DNA from: Deltaproteobacteria bacterium
Lineage (GTDB): Bacteria > Myxococcota_A > UBA796 > SXON01
Assembly (NCBI GenBank): GCA_947490345.1
Contig: CANLGL010000018.1
Span: 1-64,000, forward strand
Length of the DNA stretch: 64,000 nucleotides
Direction of reading: 5' to 3'
The position numbers and the translations under genes are program-made. The notes beneath the pieces were generated by a model. That model was not told where the DNA came from. It saw nothing but the letters and a program-made list of their open reading frames with translations, and did no database searches. This document shows, one piece after another, positions 1-9,206 of this stretch; position 1 is the stretch's first letter, and each line of letters starts with the position of its first letter.

Positions 1-166
1 AACGAGCACGAGGAATTCAGCAGGATATACATAGGTTTTGAGTCTCCCCCCTGGACCCCCCTCCTGGTGCCGAGGGTACCGTCCTCCAACCGAACCACCA
101 TCGTGATAGTGTTTTAAACGAAAGAATCATCAACAAACTGTCCACGAGATCGGATCACCTTCAGAC

Positions 167-652
167 ATGCTCCCGCTGGCGGAAGCCGCCAAGCTGTGGG
201 GGGGCTCTCTTAGGACAGCGGAACGCCGGCTCACGGGCAGGCGCACGCGCGATTCCAAGCGATTCGCTCGGTTGCGTGCGGAGGGCCGCATCGTACCAAC
301 AAACCCGAACTGGAAGAAGAATCAAAGGACAACTTGGTCGGTGAGGAGAGACAGCCTGGTGCAGGTGTTGGGCTCGCCGCCGCCTCCCCGCGCGGACCGG
401 ACGCTGGCGCAGCTTCCTCGCGCCGTTGACTCCGCCCTCGCTCGTAGTTGCGACGAGTTTCCCACTGCAGCGATCCCGCAACCGTCTCCGAGGGCCAGGG
501 GCGGCGGCCGCGAACGGGGCTTCGTGCCAGGGCCGGTGGCGCTCCGGGTGATTGGATGCCCCTCGCCGGCCGACTACGAGCTTAGCGTTCTCGCTGAGGA
601 ACTTCGGGCAGCCGGACTCGGGCAAGTCGGTCGGCGCGTCGACGATGAATGA
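167..652 (+). CDS. Hypothetical protein with possible N-terminal helix-turn-helix
   Basis: 161-residue ORF starting at ATG 167. Residues 1-65 look like a small DNA-binding domain: LAEAAKLWGGSLRTAERRL resembles the helix-turn-helix of excisionase/MerR-like proteins and is followed by a basic stretch. Residues 70-161 are Pro/Arg/Ala-rich and may be frame noise. There is no clear ribosome binding site and no partner gene. The region around it is degraded, so this may itself be a relic or not expressed. I do not assign a function. Confidence 0.3.
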   Translation: MLPLAEAAKLWGGSLRTAERRLTGRRTRDSKRFARLRAEGRIVPTNPNWKKNQRTTWSVRRDSLVQVLGSPPPPRADRTLAQLPRAVDSALARSCDEFPTAAIPQPSPRARGGGRERGFVPGPVALRVIGCPSPADYELSVLAEELRAAGLGQVGRRVDDE

Positions 653-934
653 GGCGCGCGGATCGCGTCGACCCCGCTCGACATCCAGACTGCCGTGCCG
701 TCCGCTGCATCCCGCCCGATGAGCACAGCGCGGCTCTGGACCTCAGGGCGCGCTCTCCGCCCGCTCCGATGCTGGGGCGCGTGCGGCCAAGCTCTCCGCT
801 GATCCGGGGCGCGCGGCTGCGGACGAAGTTCCCTTGCGCTCCGAGGTGCGGCCGCTGAACGGAAGTAGCGTCGGCTTCGACCGCTCCCGTGTTCCGGGCT
901 CGCAGGTCCGACGTAGAGTGATTGTAGCGCTGCT

Positions 935-1190
935 CCGACCCCGTCTTCCTCGTCGACCTCGCCCCACATCCACTCTGACGCGTTGCCCATCAGATCGAAA
1001 AACACGAGTCCCGTCCATCGGTAACTGGCGACGCGCGCAAGCACCCCGGCGCCGTCGTCGCACCCCGACCACCGCCCGAGCGGGTGCCGCGACCCCGGAC
1101 GTCAAACGTGTTCGCGTTCCGATAGTCGGTTCGAAATCGTTCGCGGGTGCCGTCGTCGCGTCCGGCCGTGCTGACCGCGTTCGCCATGCC
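935..1190 (-). pseudogene. Relic of a formylglycine-generating enzyme (FGE/SUMF1-type) domain
   Basis: Two blocks typical of the FGE-sulfatase fold sit on the minus strand in different frames. The block RFRTDYRNANTFDVRG lies at about 1099-1150. After a frame change comes the block FFDLMGNASEWMWGE at about 955-1000, matching the family's GN-x-x-EW signature. The order and spacing are right for one domain, so a frameshift, real or from assembly, has broken it. No clean N-terminal half or C-terminal RGGS-type block could be joined on. FGE-fold proteins modify sulfatase cysteines or act as surface or toxin-related domains. Confidence 0.5.
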
Positions 1191-1527
1191 GGGTGGCAAG
1201 GGGCGCCCGACCACGAGCAGCGGGGTCAGGACACCGCCCAGCGCCCGGGAGCGCGGTCGATTCGTCATCCGGGACGCGATGCGCGCCCTGTCTGAGGCCG
1301 TGGGGGTCCTCGGGGCCGACGCTGGGCACCTCGGTGATGAGCATGGCGCTGGGATCCACGCTCACAGCACCGGTAGGCTCACGCCGCAAACGCCTCTGGC
1401 GCCCACCCCCGCGGGATCCGTACCACGCCTGTACCACGACGGGGACCGGGAACCACCGGTCTTCACCGGCCTCGGCCGTGAGTCGCCCCGGCGATACCCC
1501 ACGAAACATGGGCCTTTCTTGATGTGG

Positions 1528-1599
1528 TGATCCCAAGGGGAATTGAACCCCTATTGGCGAGATGAAAACCCGCTGTCCTAACCTTTAGACGATGGGATC
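1528..1599 (-). tRNA. tRNA-Glu (TTC)
   Basis: The minus strand reads GATCCCATCGTCTAAAGG at its 5' end, and the seven-base acceptor pairs with TGGGATC before discriminator A. The anticodon stem GCGGG/CTCGC encloses loop TTTTCAT, giving anticodon TTC. The T-arm GGGGTTCAATTCCCC is intact. CCA is not encoded. It lies 20 bp downstream of tRNA-Lys and is probably co-transcribed with it. Confidence 0.95.
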
Positions 1600-1619
1600 A
1601 AAGTACACTATTTACAAGG

Positions 1620-1695
1620 TGGTGGGTCGCGCGGGAATCGGACCCGCGACCCACGGATTAAAAGTCCGGTGCTCTACCAACTGAGCTAGCGACCC
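1620..1695 (-). tRNA. tRNA-Lys (TTT)
   Basis: The minus strand begins GGGTCGCTAGCTCAGTTGG, the classic bacterial tRNA-Lys 5' half. The anticodon loop CTTTTAA gives anticodon TTT, the T-arm is intact, and a 3' CCA is encoded (76 nt in total). It is first of a two-tRNA Lys-Glu cluster. Confidence 0.97.
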
Positions 1696-1764
1696 GCTGC
1701 GGCGCCGTTCTAATCGCGATCGGCCACCGAGTCAACGCAGCTTCCCGTCGATGCCCCCCTCCGG

Positions 1765-2490
1765 TCAACGAACCCGCGCCCCCTGGCCCCCCGCCGCCGC
1801 CACCAACCCACGAAACAGGCGGTCGCCGCGCAGCTCCGGATGCCCCTGCACCCCGACGCAGAACGCGGCGCCGGGCCGATACATCGCCTCGACGATGCCG
1901 TCCGGCGCGCGCGCCAGCACCAAAAACGCCCCCAACGAATCGACGGCCTGATGGTGCGTCGAGTTGGCGTCGGGATCGATCATCCCAAAAAGCTCCGCTG
2001 GGGCGCCCGCCTCGATCACCACCGGATGCCACGCCGTCGCGGGGTCGGTGGGCTGCTCGTGGCCGGGTATGTCCTGGTGAAGGGTGCCCCCCGACGCAAC
2101 CGCCAGAATCTGCATGCCGCCGCAGATGCCCAGAGTCGGGAGCCCGCGTTCCATCGCCAGGCGTGCGAGCGCCAGTTCCAGGGTGGTCCGATCCTCGTTG
2201 GTGCCGTCGAGCCGCCCCTGGACGAGCTGCCCGTAGTGGTGCGGGTGGATGTCGAACGCGCCGCCGGTGATGACCAGTCCATCCACGCGTCGCAACAGCT
2301 CTGAGCCACCGTCGATGTCGCCGGGAGGCAACAAGACCACGATCGCGCCTGCATCGCGGAGCCGCCGAACCACCGCCTCGCCCACGTAGACCTCCGGCCG
2401 ACCCGGCCGAACCCGCACGCTCTGCCCAACGGGGCCGACCGCCCGGTGGTCGCAGGTCACAGCGATGATCGGGCGCCGCATCCGGCTCAT
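1765..2490 (-). CDS. Class-I glutamine amidotransferase-like hydrolase (peptidase C26, PuuD-like)
   Basis: 241 residues with the gamma-glutamyl hydrolase fold. The nucleophile elbow is GICGGMQ with Cys123; the second half of the triad is QGHPE with His217 and Glu219. ITGGAFDIHPHHYG (about 74-87) resembles the GG-D-P-Y block of PuuD/C26 enzymes. Family members hydrolyse gamma-glutamyl amides such as gamma-glutamyl-GABA in putrescine degradation, but no putrescine genes are nearby, so the substrate is open. No signal peptide is visible, so it should be cytoplasmic. Its ATG lies only 17 bp from the divergently transcribed FHA-sigma54 activator, so the promoters must overlap the coding ends. Confidence 0.85.
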   Translation of the reverse strand: MSRMRRPIIAVTCDHRAVGPVGQSVRVRPGRPEVYVGEAVVRRLRDAGAIVVLLPPGDIDGGSELLRRVDGLVITGGAFDIHPHHYGQLVQGRLDGTNEDRTTLELALARLAMERGLPTLGICGGMQILAVASGGTLHQDIPGHEQPTDPATAWHPVVIEAGAPAELFGMIDPDANSTHHQAVDSLGAFLVLARAPDGIVEAMYRPGAAFCVGVQGHPELRGDRLFRGLVAAAGGQGARVR

Positions 2491-2507
2491 GCTAACCTCC
2501 GGCCCAC

Positions 2508-3893
2508 ATGCCCGAAATCACCAGCGCCATCGCCGGCGGCGGCAGCCGGCAGATTCACATCCGGCGGGCGCGGCTCACCATCGTCGCCGGCGAAGGTGCA
2601 GGTCGCTCCTACCAGGTTGACCGGGATCTCATCCGAATCGGCGCGCGCTCCGACAACGACGTCGTGCTCACCGACAGTACGGTATCGCGACAGCACGCGG
2701 AGATCGCCCGCGGGGCCGGTGGCACCATCCTCCGCGACCTCAACAGCACCAACGGAACGTTTGTCGGGCCGGTGCGGGTCCGGGAGGTCTACCTGGCGCC
2801 CGACACCCGGTTTCGGGTCGGCCACACCGAGATCGTCTTCGCGCCCGAAGACGAGGTCATCGAGATCGCGCCCTCACTCTCCGAGAACTTCGAGGCGCTG
2901 GTCGGCCGGGGCATCGCCATGCGCGAGGTGTTTGGCATCCTCGAGCGGGTCGCTCCCACCGACCTGACGGTGCTGGTGGCGGGCGAGACTGGCACGGGGA
3001 AGGAGTTGGTCAGCCGCGCGGTGCACGCACGGTCGCCGCGCGCTCGCGGGCCTTTCATCGTCTTCGACTGCGGGGCGGCGCCGGAATCGCTCCTGGAAAG
3101 CGAGCTCTTCGGCCACGAGAAGGGCTCGTTCACCGGCGCGATCCAGGCGCGGGAGGGGCTCTTCGAAGCCGCGCACGGGGGCACGATCTTCATCGATGAA
3201 ATCGGCGAACTCCCACTGGAACTCCAGCCCAAGCTGCTGCGGGTGTTGGAGCAGCGTGAGGTGCGGCGGGTGGGCGCGACGCGGGCCAAGCCGATCGACG
3301 TTCGTGTGGTGGCCGCGTCGAACCGCGATCTTCGCGCGGAGGTCGCCGCGGGCCGCTTCCGGGAGGACCTCTACTACCGGCTGGCCGTGGTCGAGGTGCG
3401 GCTCCCGTCGTTGCGCGAGCGTCGGGAGGACATTTCCCTACTGGTCGACCACCTGCTGAAGCGCTCCGAGCACAATCGTGGCGTTCGCGGAATCGATGCC
3501 GAGGTGCGCGCGCTCTTCGAGACCTATCACTGGCCCGGCAACGTCAGGGAGCTCAACAACGTGGTGGAACGAGCGCTTCCGTTCACCGACGGCCCGACCA
3601 TCACCATCTCGGCGCTCCCTCCGGCCCTGAAGGCGTCGCTCCCCGATGCGGCCTCCTCCCGGGCCACACTGCTCGCAAACAAGGCCGGCGGGGTTCGAGT
3701 GGACGCCAACACCGACGTCCCGTTCAAAGACGCCAAGGAGCTGTTGATCGAGGCGTTCGAGCATCAATATCTGGTGGACCTCATCGAGAAACACGACGGC
3801 AACGTCAGTCGGGCGGCGCGGGCGGCGGACATGGATCGCAAGTCCATCACCCGGCTCCTCAAAAAGCACGCGATCAAATACCGAGACGTGTAA
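2508..3893 (+). CDS. FHA domain-containing sigma-54-dependent transcriptional activator
   Basis: 461 residues. An FHA phosphopeptide-binding domain occupies about 22-115 ([24 protein letters not shown]). A sigma54-activating AAA+ domain follows at about 130-370, with Walker A GETGTGKE (159-166), the sigma54-contact loop as GSFTGA (206-211, Ser in place of the usual Ala) and Walker [12 protein letters not shown] Fis-type helix-turn-helix closes the protein (about 430-458, [16 protein letters not shown]). It should drive sigma54 promoters in response to a Ser/Thr-phosphorylated partner read by the FHA domain; such FHA-activators are typical of myxobacteria. Starts at ATG 2508. No kinase gene is adjacent. 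Confidence 0.95.
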   Translation: MPEITSAIAGGGSRQIHIRRARLTIVAGEGAGRSYQVDRDLIRIGARSDNDVVLTDSTVSRQHAEIARGAGGTILRDLNSTNGTFVGPVRVREVYLAPDTRFRVGHTEIVFAPEDEVIEIAPSLSENFEALVGRGIAMREVFGILERVAPTDLTVLVAGETGTGKELVSRAVHARSPRARGPFIVFDCGAAPESLLESELFGHEKGSFTGAIQAREGLFEAAHGGTIFIDEIGELPLELQPKLLRVLEQREVRRVGATRAKPIDVRVVAASNRDLRAEVAAGRFREDLYYRLAVVEVRLPSLRERREDISLLVDHLLKRSEHNRGVRGIDAEVRALFETYHWPGNVRELNNVVERALPFTDGPTITISALPPALKASLPDAASSRATLLANKAGGVRVDANTDVPFKDAKELLIEAFEHQYLVDLIEKHDGNVSRAARAADMDRKSITRLLKKHAIKYRDV

Positions 3894-3993
3894 AGCAGCT
3901 TCTCCGGGAACTCACCCCGGGCGCCGCGGGCTCCCGCCCGCTCGGCGGAACCCGCCGTGGTCGTGCTATCGTAGGGCGTTCGGGGAACGCGCG

Positions 3994-5325
3994 ATGGTCT
4001 TGGTTCAACTCTTGGTCGCTTGTGGGCAGGACGTGTCCGTCACCCATTACAACGAGCCGCCCACCGCCACGATCCAGTCCCCGCCCAACGGAACGACGGT
4101 CAAAGAGGGCGAGATCGTCGACTTCATCGGTGCGGTCAACGACGATCAGACGCCGAGCGACGAGCTCTTCGTGCAGTGGTCCAGCGACATCTTCGGCGTG
4201 CTCACCAACGAGGACGCGTGCGCCGTAAGCGGGCAGTGCACCTACGCGACTGCGCAGCTCACCCCAGGAAACCACATCGTGGTCCTGGCGGCGTCCGACA
4301 AGCAGGGCGAGGTGGGCGAAAGCCAGATCACGCTCACGGTCGAGGCGGTTCCCGACGCGCCGACCATCATCATCGAGCACCCCGCCACCAACGAATCCGC
4401 GCTCGAAGGCGAAGACTTCACCTTCATGGCCGTGGTGTCCGACCAGCAGGAATCGCCCGATCAGCTCCACGTCAGCTTCTCCTACGACGGCGAAACCGGC
4501 CTCACCGAGTTTTGCGCACCTCGCGCCGACGCCACCGGAATCGCTGCCTGCGAAGCTGAGATTCCGGGTGGCACCCAGCACCTCTACTTCACCGTGATCG
4601 ACAACGATGGGCAGTCCGACACCGCCGAGGTCTACTTCGTCGTGACGCCGCGCACCGAGATCGACGACGACAAGGACGGCTTCACCGAGGTGATGGGCGA
4701 CTGTGACGACGCGGACATCTACAGCTACCCCGGCGGCACCGAGGTGGAAGACGGCGCCGACAACGACTGCGACGGCATCACCGACGAGGGCACCAACGCC
4801 TACGATGACGATGGTGACGGCACTTCGGAGAACGACGGCGACTGCGACGACACGACCATCGTGATCGGCCCCGGCGCCACCGAATCGTGCAACGGCATCG
4901 ACGACGACTGCAACGGCACGCCCGACACCGAGGACGCCACCGGCTGCAGCGCCTTCTACTATGACTACGACGGTGACGGGTACGGCTCCGGGTCGGTCGC
5001 CGCCAAGTGCCTGTGCCAGGAAGACGGGTACTACCGCTCCGGGTACGACAACGACTGCTACGACTACAACGCCTCCGCCAGCCCGGCCGCCGTCGCCTAC
5101 AGCACGTCCCAGCGCGGCGACGGAAGTTGGGATTGGAACTGCAACAGCACCGAGACCAAGTACTACACCACCGCCGGAACGTGCTCCGGCGCGGTCTGGT
5201 GCAGCTGGTCCGCCGGCTGGTCGGGCACGGTACCGGCGTGCGGGTCCAGCTCCAACTGGATCGATGGGTGCAGCGGCATCCTGTGCGAGGACAGCACGAC
5301 CACGGTCACGCAGCCCTGCATCTGA
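3994..5325 (+). CDS. MopE-like lipoprotein with Asp/Cys metal-binding repeats
   Basis: 443 residues. The start MVLVQLLVAC is a very short lipobox-type signal with Cys10 as the likely lipidation site. Two cadherin/PKD-like beta-sandwich segments follow (about 20-110 and 118-215, both opening with P-x-A-T/I-x-x-P-x-N). Residues about 225-330 hold repeated Asp-rich, Cys-paired metal-binding motifs (DGFTEVMGDCDDAD, GADNDCDGITDEG, CNGIDDDCNGT) of the MopE type that is abundant in myxobacterial surface proteins. The C-terminal quarter is Tyr/Ser/Cys-rich with nine or more cysteines, probably disulfide-stabilised. Likely a calcium- or copper-binding exposed lipoprotein; the ligand is unknown. Confidence 0.8.
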   Translation: MVLVQLLVACGQDVSVTHYNEPPTATIQSPPNGTTVKEGEIVDFIGAVNDDQTPSDELFVQWSSDIFGVLTNEDACAVSGQCTYATAQLTPGNHIVVLAASDKQGEVGESQITLTVEAVPDAPTIIIEHPATNESALEGEDFTFMAVVSDQQESPDQLHVSFSYDGETGLTEFCAPRADATGIAACEAEIPGGTQHLYFTVIDNDGQSDTAEVYFVVTPRTEIDDDKDGFTEVMGDCDDADIYSYPGGTEVEDGADNDCDGITDEGTNAYDDDGDGTSENDGDCDDTTIVIGPGATESCNGIDDDCNGTPDTEDATGCSAFYYDYDGDGYGSGSVAAKCLCQEDGYYRSGYDNDCYDYNASASPAAVAYSTSQRGDGSWDWNCNSTETKYYTTAGTCSGAVWCSWSAGWSGTVPACGSSSNWIDGCSGILCEDSTTTVTQPCI

Positions 5326-5331
5326 TCGCGG

Positions 5332-6315
5332 TCAGCTCGCGCGCGGCCTGCGCAAGAGCGGCTCGACGAAGAATAGCGCAACCGCACCCATGAAAACGCC
5401 GATCCACAGGGTGGCGCCGCGGATCAACATCGAGGTGGCGGCGATCTCCCCTTCGGGCAGTCCAGGCAGTCCCCGCGGGAGCGTGATCAGCAGTCCGTCG
5501 GCGACGCCGAGCCCGCCCGGCGACGCGCCCCCAGCCGCGGTGGCGAAGGCGTAGAGGAAGGCCGCGGCGTCCAGGCTCACCTCACGGTCGAAGCCCCCCC
5601 AGATGAGCTGATAGCCCCAACACTCGGCGCCCCAGGCCACCACGCTGGTGGCCAGCGTCACGAAAAGCGGCCATGGACCAAGGCAAAGACGGGCCGCGCG
5701 GTACGTCTCCTCCAGCCGGTCGGCCACCCGTCGCACCAGCGGCAGGCGGCCGAGGCCGTGGAGTATCCAGAGCGACAGCCGCTCGTTCATCAGCACCGCC
5801 ACGCCGAGAAAGCTCACGGCGATCGTGCCGTAGACGAATCCCGCCCGGTCTCCGGCAAACTCGCTGACGCTCACCGCAGCGATGATCAAGACCGCCAGCC
5901 CGTCGGTCAACCGCTCCGTCACCAACGCTGGAACCACCGTCAGGATGGGCACACCCGTGCGCTCCCGCACGAGGTAGGGCTTGAGCACCTCCCCAGCCTT
6001 GAACGGGCTCAGGACCATCGCGAGGCCGGCGCAGAAGATCACCGCGCTCTCACCGAGGGGCAGTCGCACGCCCAGACGAAGGAGCAGCCAATGCCACTTG
6101 GCCCAACGCAGGGTGTAGTTGACGAAGATGGTAAGGGCGAGAGCCGCGGCCAGTGCGCTCCACCGAAAGCGACCGATCGCCTCCGAAACCTCGTCCACAC
6201 CGACGTAGAAGGAGTACCCGAGGTACATCAGCGCCGCGATCGCGATCGACCACGCCAGCCAGCCGCGGAAGCGACGGGTGAGCGAGGAGGCGTCGGCGGG
6301 CGGGGGCGTGTCCAC
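5332..6315 (-). CDS. Flippase-like integral membrane protein (LPG synthase TM / YbhN-AglD family)
   Basis: 327 residues, GTG start. At least seven hydrophobic helices are visible, beginning with WLAWSIAIAALMYLGYSFYVG (about 19-39). The family hallmarks are an early FVNYTLRWAKWHWLL segment, the conserved SPFKAGEVLKPYLVRE stretch (about 107-122) and the GGASPGGLGVADG loop (about 252-264). PF03706-type proteins are lipid-linked sugar or aminoacyl-lipid flippases and synthase membrane domains. There is no soluble aminoacyl-transferase half, so a transport or flipping role is likelier. It lies 15 bp downstream of the GT39 gene on the same strand, so it probably helps deliver lipid-linked sugars in the same envelope pathway. 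Confidence 0.85.
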   Translation of the reverse strand: MDTPPPADASSLTRRFRGWLAWSIAIAALMYLGYSFYVGVDEVSEAIGRFRWSALAAALALTIFVNYTLRWAKWHWLLLRLGVRLPLGESAVIFCAGLAMVLSPFKAGEVLKPYLVRERTGVPILTVVPALVTERLTDGLAVLIIAAVSVSEFAGDRAGFVYGTIAVSFLGVAVLMNERLSLWILHGLGRLPLVRRVADRLEETYRAARLCLGPWPLFVTLATSVVAWGAECWGYQLIWGGFDREVSLDAAAFLYAFATAAGGASPGGLGVADGLLITLPRGLPGLPEGEIAATSMLIRGATLWIGVFMGAVALFFVEPLLRRPRAS

Positions 6316-6330
6316 GGCCCGGGGGTCCTA

Positions 6331-8007
6331 TCACCGCCGCCGGTACAGCCTCAGGTTGGGTCCCATCCGCGAAAAGGCCCCGAAGCCGTCGGTGGGCATG
6401 TAGAACGCGTCCTGCTGGTCGAAGGTGGCCTTCCCCGGGTCGTCCGCGGCGATCTCCTCGTGAACCAGCTCGTACCGCGTCGACGCGAGCGCCTGGATCT
6501 CAGGCGCCACCTCGCTGTAGAAGTCCAGACCCGAGGCCTCGATTTCAAGCCACGGCGGAGGGTTCGCCAACACCTCGGCCACGTCGAGCTGCGACGCGAA
6601 GTCGATGCCGAGCTTACGCAAGAAGAGCACGTCGTACATCGGGGTTTCGGCCCGATACCACTTCATCTCGTCGGGCTTGCGGAAGCCACCGGCGTCGGCA
6701 CGACCGGCCTTGGCCTCGAACTCGCGGGTCTGGTTGGGCACGTTGCGCTGGAGCATCGGCGCCCCGGTGTAGGCTCCGGCGTGGACGATCACCTCGTTGG
6801 TCGGGACGTTCTCCTCAATCCACTGGCCCATCGCCTGGCGTGTGTCGCCGGCGACGAACAGGCGGTCGGCCTCGACGCTCCGCCAGATCGAGGGCGAGGC
6901 GACAAGCAACGCCATGATGACCGCGCCAACGCGCCCGAAGCGGAGGTTCACCGCGTCGAAGAACGCGCCCGCCCCGATGCATACGAACGGAACAACGGGC
7001 AGCATGTACCGGTAGAAAGCCGTGTGTCCGCGCCCGATCGCGACGTAGTACACCAGTGGAAAGCTGAAGAGCACCAGGGCCAGGCGGAAGTTGGCGAAGA
7101 ACGACATCAAGATCGCGCCGGCGCCCAGCACATACACTGGCCAGCCGACCGCATCGGGTAAGGTTGCCGTCGCGTGGTGCATCCACCCCCTACCCACATC
7201 GACGTAGTGCCCCTCGGCCAGGTGACCCATCTCGTAGCGGAAGTCGGTCAGGAACTGTCCGCTGTCCAAGAGCGCGTAGGGCGTGCCGATCAGGAAGCCG
7301 CCGATCATCGCTGTCAGCGCGGCAGCAGCGAGCTTTCCGCGGGCTCTGCCGCTCCAGACCAGGCCGCCCCCCCCTTGCGCGCCCCAGGCCGCCGCCACCA
7401 GCGGGATCGCCAAGAGCGCGGCGTTGTACTTGGTGCTCGTGGCCAGGCCCGCGACCAGCCCGGCGCCGACCGCCATCCGCAACGCGCCTCGCCGCTGCAG
7501 CTCCACCGCCAACAACACCGCGCCGGTGGTCAACGTGACCATGGTGATGTCGGTGACCCCGAAGTGGCTGTCCCGCACGTGCAGGAAGGAAACGGCGAGG
7601 AAGAAGCTCCCCCACAGCCTGCCCGGCGCCCGCGCCAGAAGCGCCACGCCGACGGTGCCCATCACCGCCGACAACGCCCGCATCAGCAGCCGAAACTCGA
7701 TGTCGGCGGCAAAGAAGGACCTCAAAAAGTCCTCCTGACCGGTGAAGCGGCCGAGCACCCTTCCGATCGCGAAGTCGCCGCCGAACAGGGCGAAGGTCAG
7801 GTACTTGAACAGGCTCGGGTAGTTGAAGCTGTGGGGGTTGAGGTCCCCGCGACCGAACTTCATGGCCTGGAAGGCGATGGTCTGTTCGTCGGGACGCGCT
7901 TCCGCCAGGGGGAGCCCGAAGTCGAGCCCAGCCACGCGCAGGGCCAGCGCCAGGACCACGATCGACACCAGGGCCAGCGAGGGGCGGGGCACGGCGCCGG
8001 GTATCAC
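6331..8007 (-). CDS. GT39-like (ArnT/PMT-type) membrane glycosyltransferase
   Basis: 558 residues with ten or more transmembrane helices. The first periplasmic loop carries an Asp-Glu pair (ARPDEQ, Asp40/Glu41), the catalytic motif position of GT39/GT-C enzymes that use polyprenyl-phosphate sugars. The C-terminal about 150 residues (from roughly 410) form a soluble periplasmic domain. The substrate is not predictable. It sits between the flippase-like gene and a small anchored protein, consistent with glycan transfer on the outer face of the inner membrane. Confidence 0.85.
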   Translation of the reverse strand: MIPGAVPRPSLALVSIVVLALALRVAGLDFGLPLAEARPDEQTIAFQAMKFGRGDLNPHSFNYPSLFKYLTFALFGGDFAIGRVLGRFTGQEDFLRSFFAADIEFRLLMRALSAVMGTVGVALLARAPGRLWGSFFLAVSFLHVRDSHFGVTDITMVTLTTGAVLLAVELQRRGALRMAVGAGLVAGLATSTKYNAALLAIPLVAAAWGAQGGGGLVWSGRARGKLAAAALTAMIGGFLIGTPYALLDSGQFLTDFRYEMGHLAEGHYVDVGRGWMHHATATLPDAVGWPVYVLGAGAILMSFFANFRLALVLFSFPLVYYVAIGRGHTAFYRYMLPVVPFVCIGAGAFFDAVNLRFGRVGAVIMALLVASPSIWRSVEADRLFVAGDTRQAMGQWIEENVPTNEVIVHAGAYTGAPMLQRNVPNQTREFEAKAGRADAGGFRKPDEMKWYRAETPMYDVLFLRKLGIDFASQLDVAEVLANPPPWLEIEASGLDFYSEVAPEIQALASTRYELVHEEIAADDPGKATFDQQDAFYMPTDGFGAFSRMGPNLRLYRRR

Positions 8008-8013
8008 CGGCGC

Positions 8014-8469
8014 TCAATCCCAGTCGAAATCGCCACCGCCGGAGGACGTCCCGCGCGGCCCGCCGACGCTCGGCCCACCGAAGAGCGTCTCTTCCGTCAC
8101 CTCCAGGCTCGGTGGACCGGACGGCGAGCTCGTCTGGATCACCGCGAGAAGCCCCTTGCACAAGAAGGGTTCCAGGCGCTCCAGGAGCTTGTCGGAGGGC
8201 TGACAGAGCGCCTCGGTCTGCACCAGGGCCACCACCGTTCCGGTGAACGGATTCCAGCTCACCGGCATCACCTCGACGGTCGCGCCCTCCACCACCGCAC
8301 AGGTGGCTTCGGTCTCGCAGATGTGGTCGACGACAAAGGGCTTGGCCTTAAGCTCGGCCACGACCGCCGCCTCGTCGATCTCGGGGTAGAAACCGAAGGT
8401 GGGGATGCGCAGGCAGCAGCACCCGCAGCAGGCGATGGTCAGCACCGAGCTGGCGACGAGGGCCTTCAC
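8014..8469 (-). CDS. Small Cys-rich exported or membrane-anchored hypothetical protein
   Basis: 151 residues if started at GTG 8469. This start gives KALVASSVLTIACCGCCCLRIP, a signal or anchor with a dense Cys cluster at 15-20, and avoids overlap with the divergent SGNH gene at 8529. A longer reading to 8604 adds a basic, unconserved extension. The mature part has four further Cys and ends in a Gly/Ser-rich tail GGGDFDWD. No family was recognised. Its stop is 6 bp before the GT39 start, so it should be first in that operon; it could be palmitoylated or lipidated at the CCGCCC cluster. Confidence 0.6.
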   Translation of the reverse strand: MKALVASSVLTIACCGCCCLRIPTFGFYPEIDEAAVVAELKAKPFVVDHICETEATCAVVEGATVEVMPVSWNPFTGTVVALVQTEALCQPSDKLLERLEPFLCKGLLAVIQTSSPSGPPSLEVTEETLFGGPSVGGPRGTSSGGGDFDWD

Positions 8470-8528
8470 GCGGTGCGGTATCCCGGCTGCGGCAGCGGAC
8501 CCCCCTCCCGCCGCGCTACGCTGCCACC

Positions 8529-9197
8529 ATGCTGCTGGTCGCCGCCGTGATCGTCGCGTGCTCGCCGAGCGGAGATCTCGCCGTGAGGCCGACGGCGCCT
8601 GCATCGCAGCGGCCTGGTGTCGCGGCCCCGCCGGTGCGAATCGTGTTCTTGGGCGACAGCTTGACGGCCGGCGCGGGGCTCGGCCCGCAGGAGTCGTTCC
8701 CGTCGGTGCTGGCAGCGGCTTGGACGGCGGCGGGGCTGTCGGTCGAGGTGGTCAACGCCGGCATCAGCGGCGACACCACCGAGGGCGGGCTGCGTCGCCT
8801 GGACTGGGTGCTCGGTCAGGAGCCGGCGGTCGTCGTCGTCGAGCTGGGCGCGAACGACATGCTTCGGGGCCTCCCCGTCGAGCCGACGGAAAAGAACCTG
8901 CGCAGCATCGTGACGCGCTGCCAGGCGGCCGGCGCCAGCGTCGTGCTCCTCGGCATGCGGGCGGACCCTCGCCTCGGCCCCCGCTACGTCACCGCGTTCG
9001 ACGGGATGTTCCCCCGGCTGGCGACCGAGTTCGGGGTGCCCCTGGTGCCCTACCTGCTCGACGGAATGGCGGACGACGCCACCCTCACCCAGGTCGATGG
9101 CCTGCACCCGACCGCCGCCGGTCATCGTCGTATCGCGACCCTGGTTGGCGCCACGATCGAGCCAGTGGTGCGGGCCCGTTCTACGACGCCTGGATAA
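8529..9197 (+). CDS. SGNH/GDSL-family esterase lipoprotein
   Basis: 222 residues. The N-terminus MLLVAAVIVAC is a short lipobox signal with Cys11. The catalytic blocks are all present: GDS with Ser44 (block I), NAGISGDT with Gly81 (block II), GAND with Asn109 (block III), and D-x-x-H as Asp190/His193 in VDGLHPTAAGH (block V). This layout matches TesA/arylesterase-like enzymes that hydrolyse acyl esters or lysophospholipids in the periplasm. The gene overlaps the next only by spacing (10 bp gap), suggesting co-transcription with the GAF-domain gene. Confidence 0.9.
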   Translation: MLLVAAVIVACSPSGDLAVRPTAPASQRPGVAAPPVRIVFLGDSLTAGAGLGPQESFPSVLAAAWTAAGLSVEVVNAGISGDTTEGGLRRLDWVLGQEPAVVVVELGANDMLRGLPVEPTEKNLRSIVTRCQAAGASVVLLGMRADPRLGPRYVTAFDGMFPRLATEFGVPLVPYLLDGMADDATLTQVDGLHPTAAGHRRIATLVGATIEPVVRARSTTPG

Positions 9198-9206
9198 CCT
9201 CGCCCG

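Larger units (their letters stand above)
1..1527. other. Degraded, mostly non-coding region at the left edge
   Basis: No intact recognisable gene covers this stretch. It contains one weak plus-strand ORF (167-652) and a frameshifted minus-strand relic (about 935-1190). Other open frames are GC-driven and overlap each other in several frames without conserved motifs. The region abuts the 3' end of the tRNA-Glu gene, a common integration point for mobile elements, but I found no repeated tRNA 3' end and no integrase. Confidence 0.5.
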
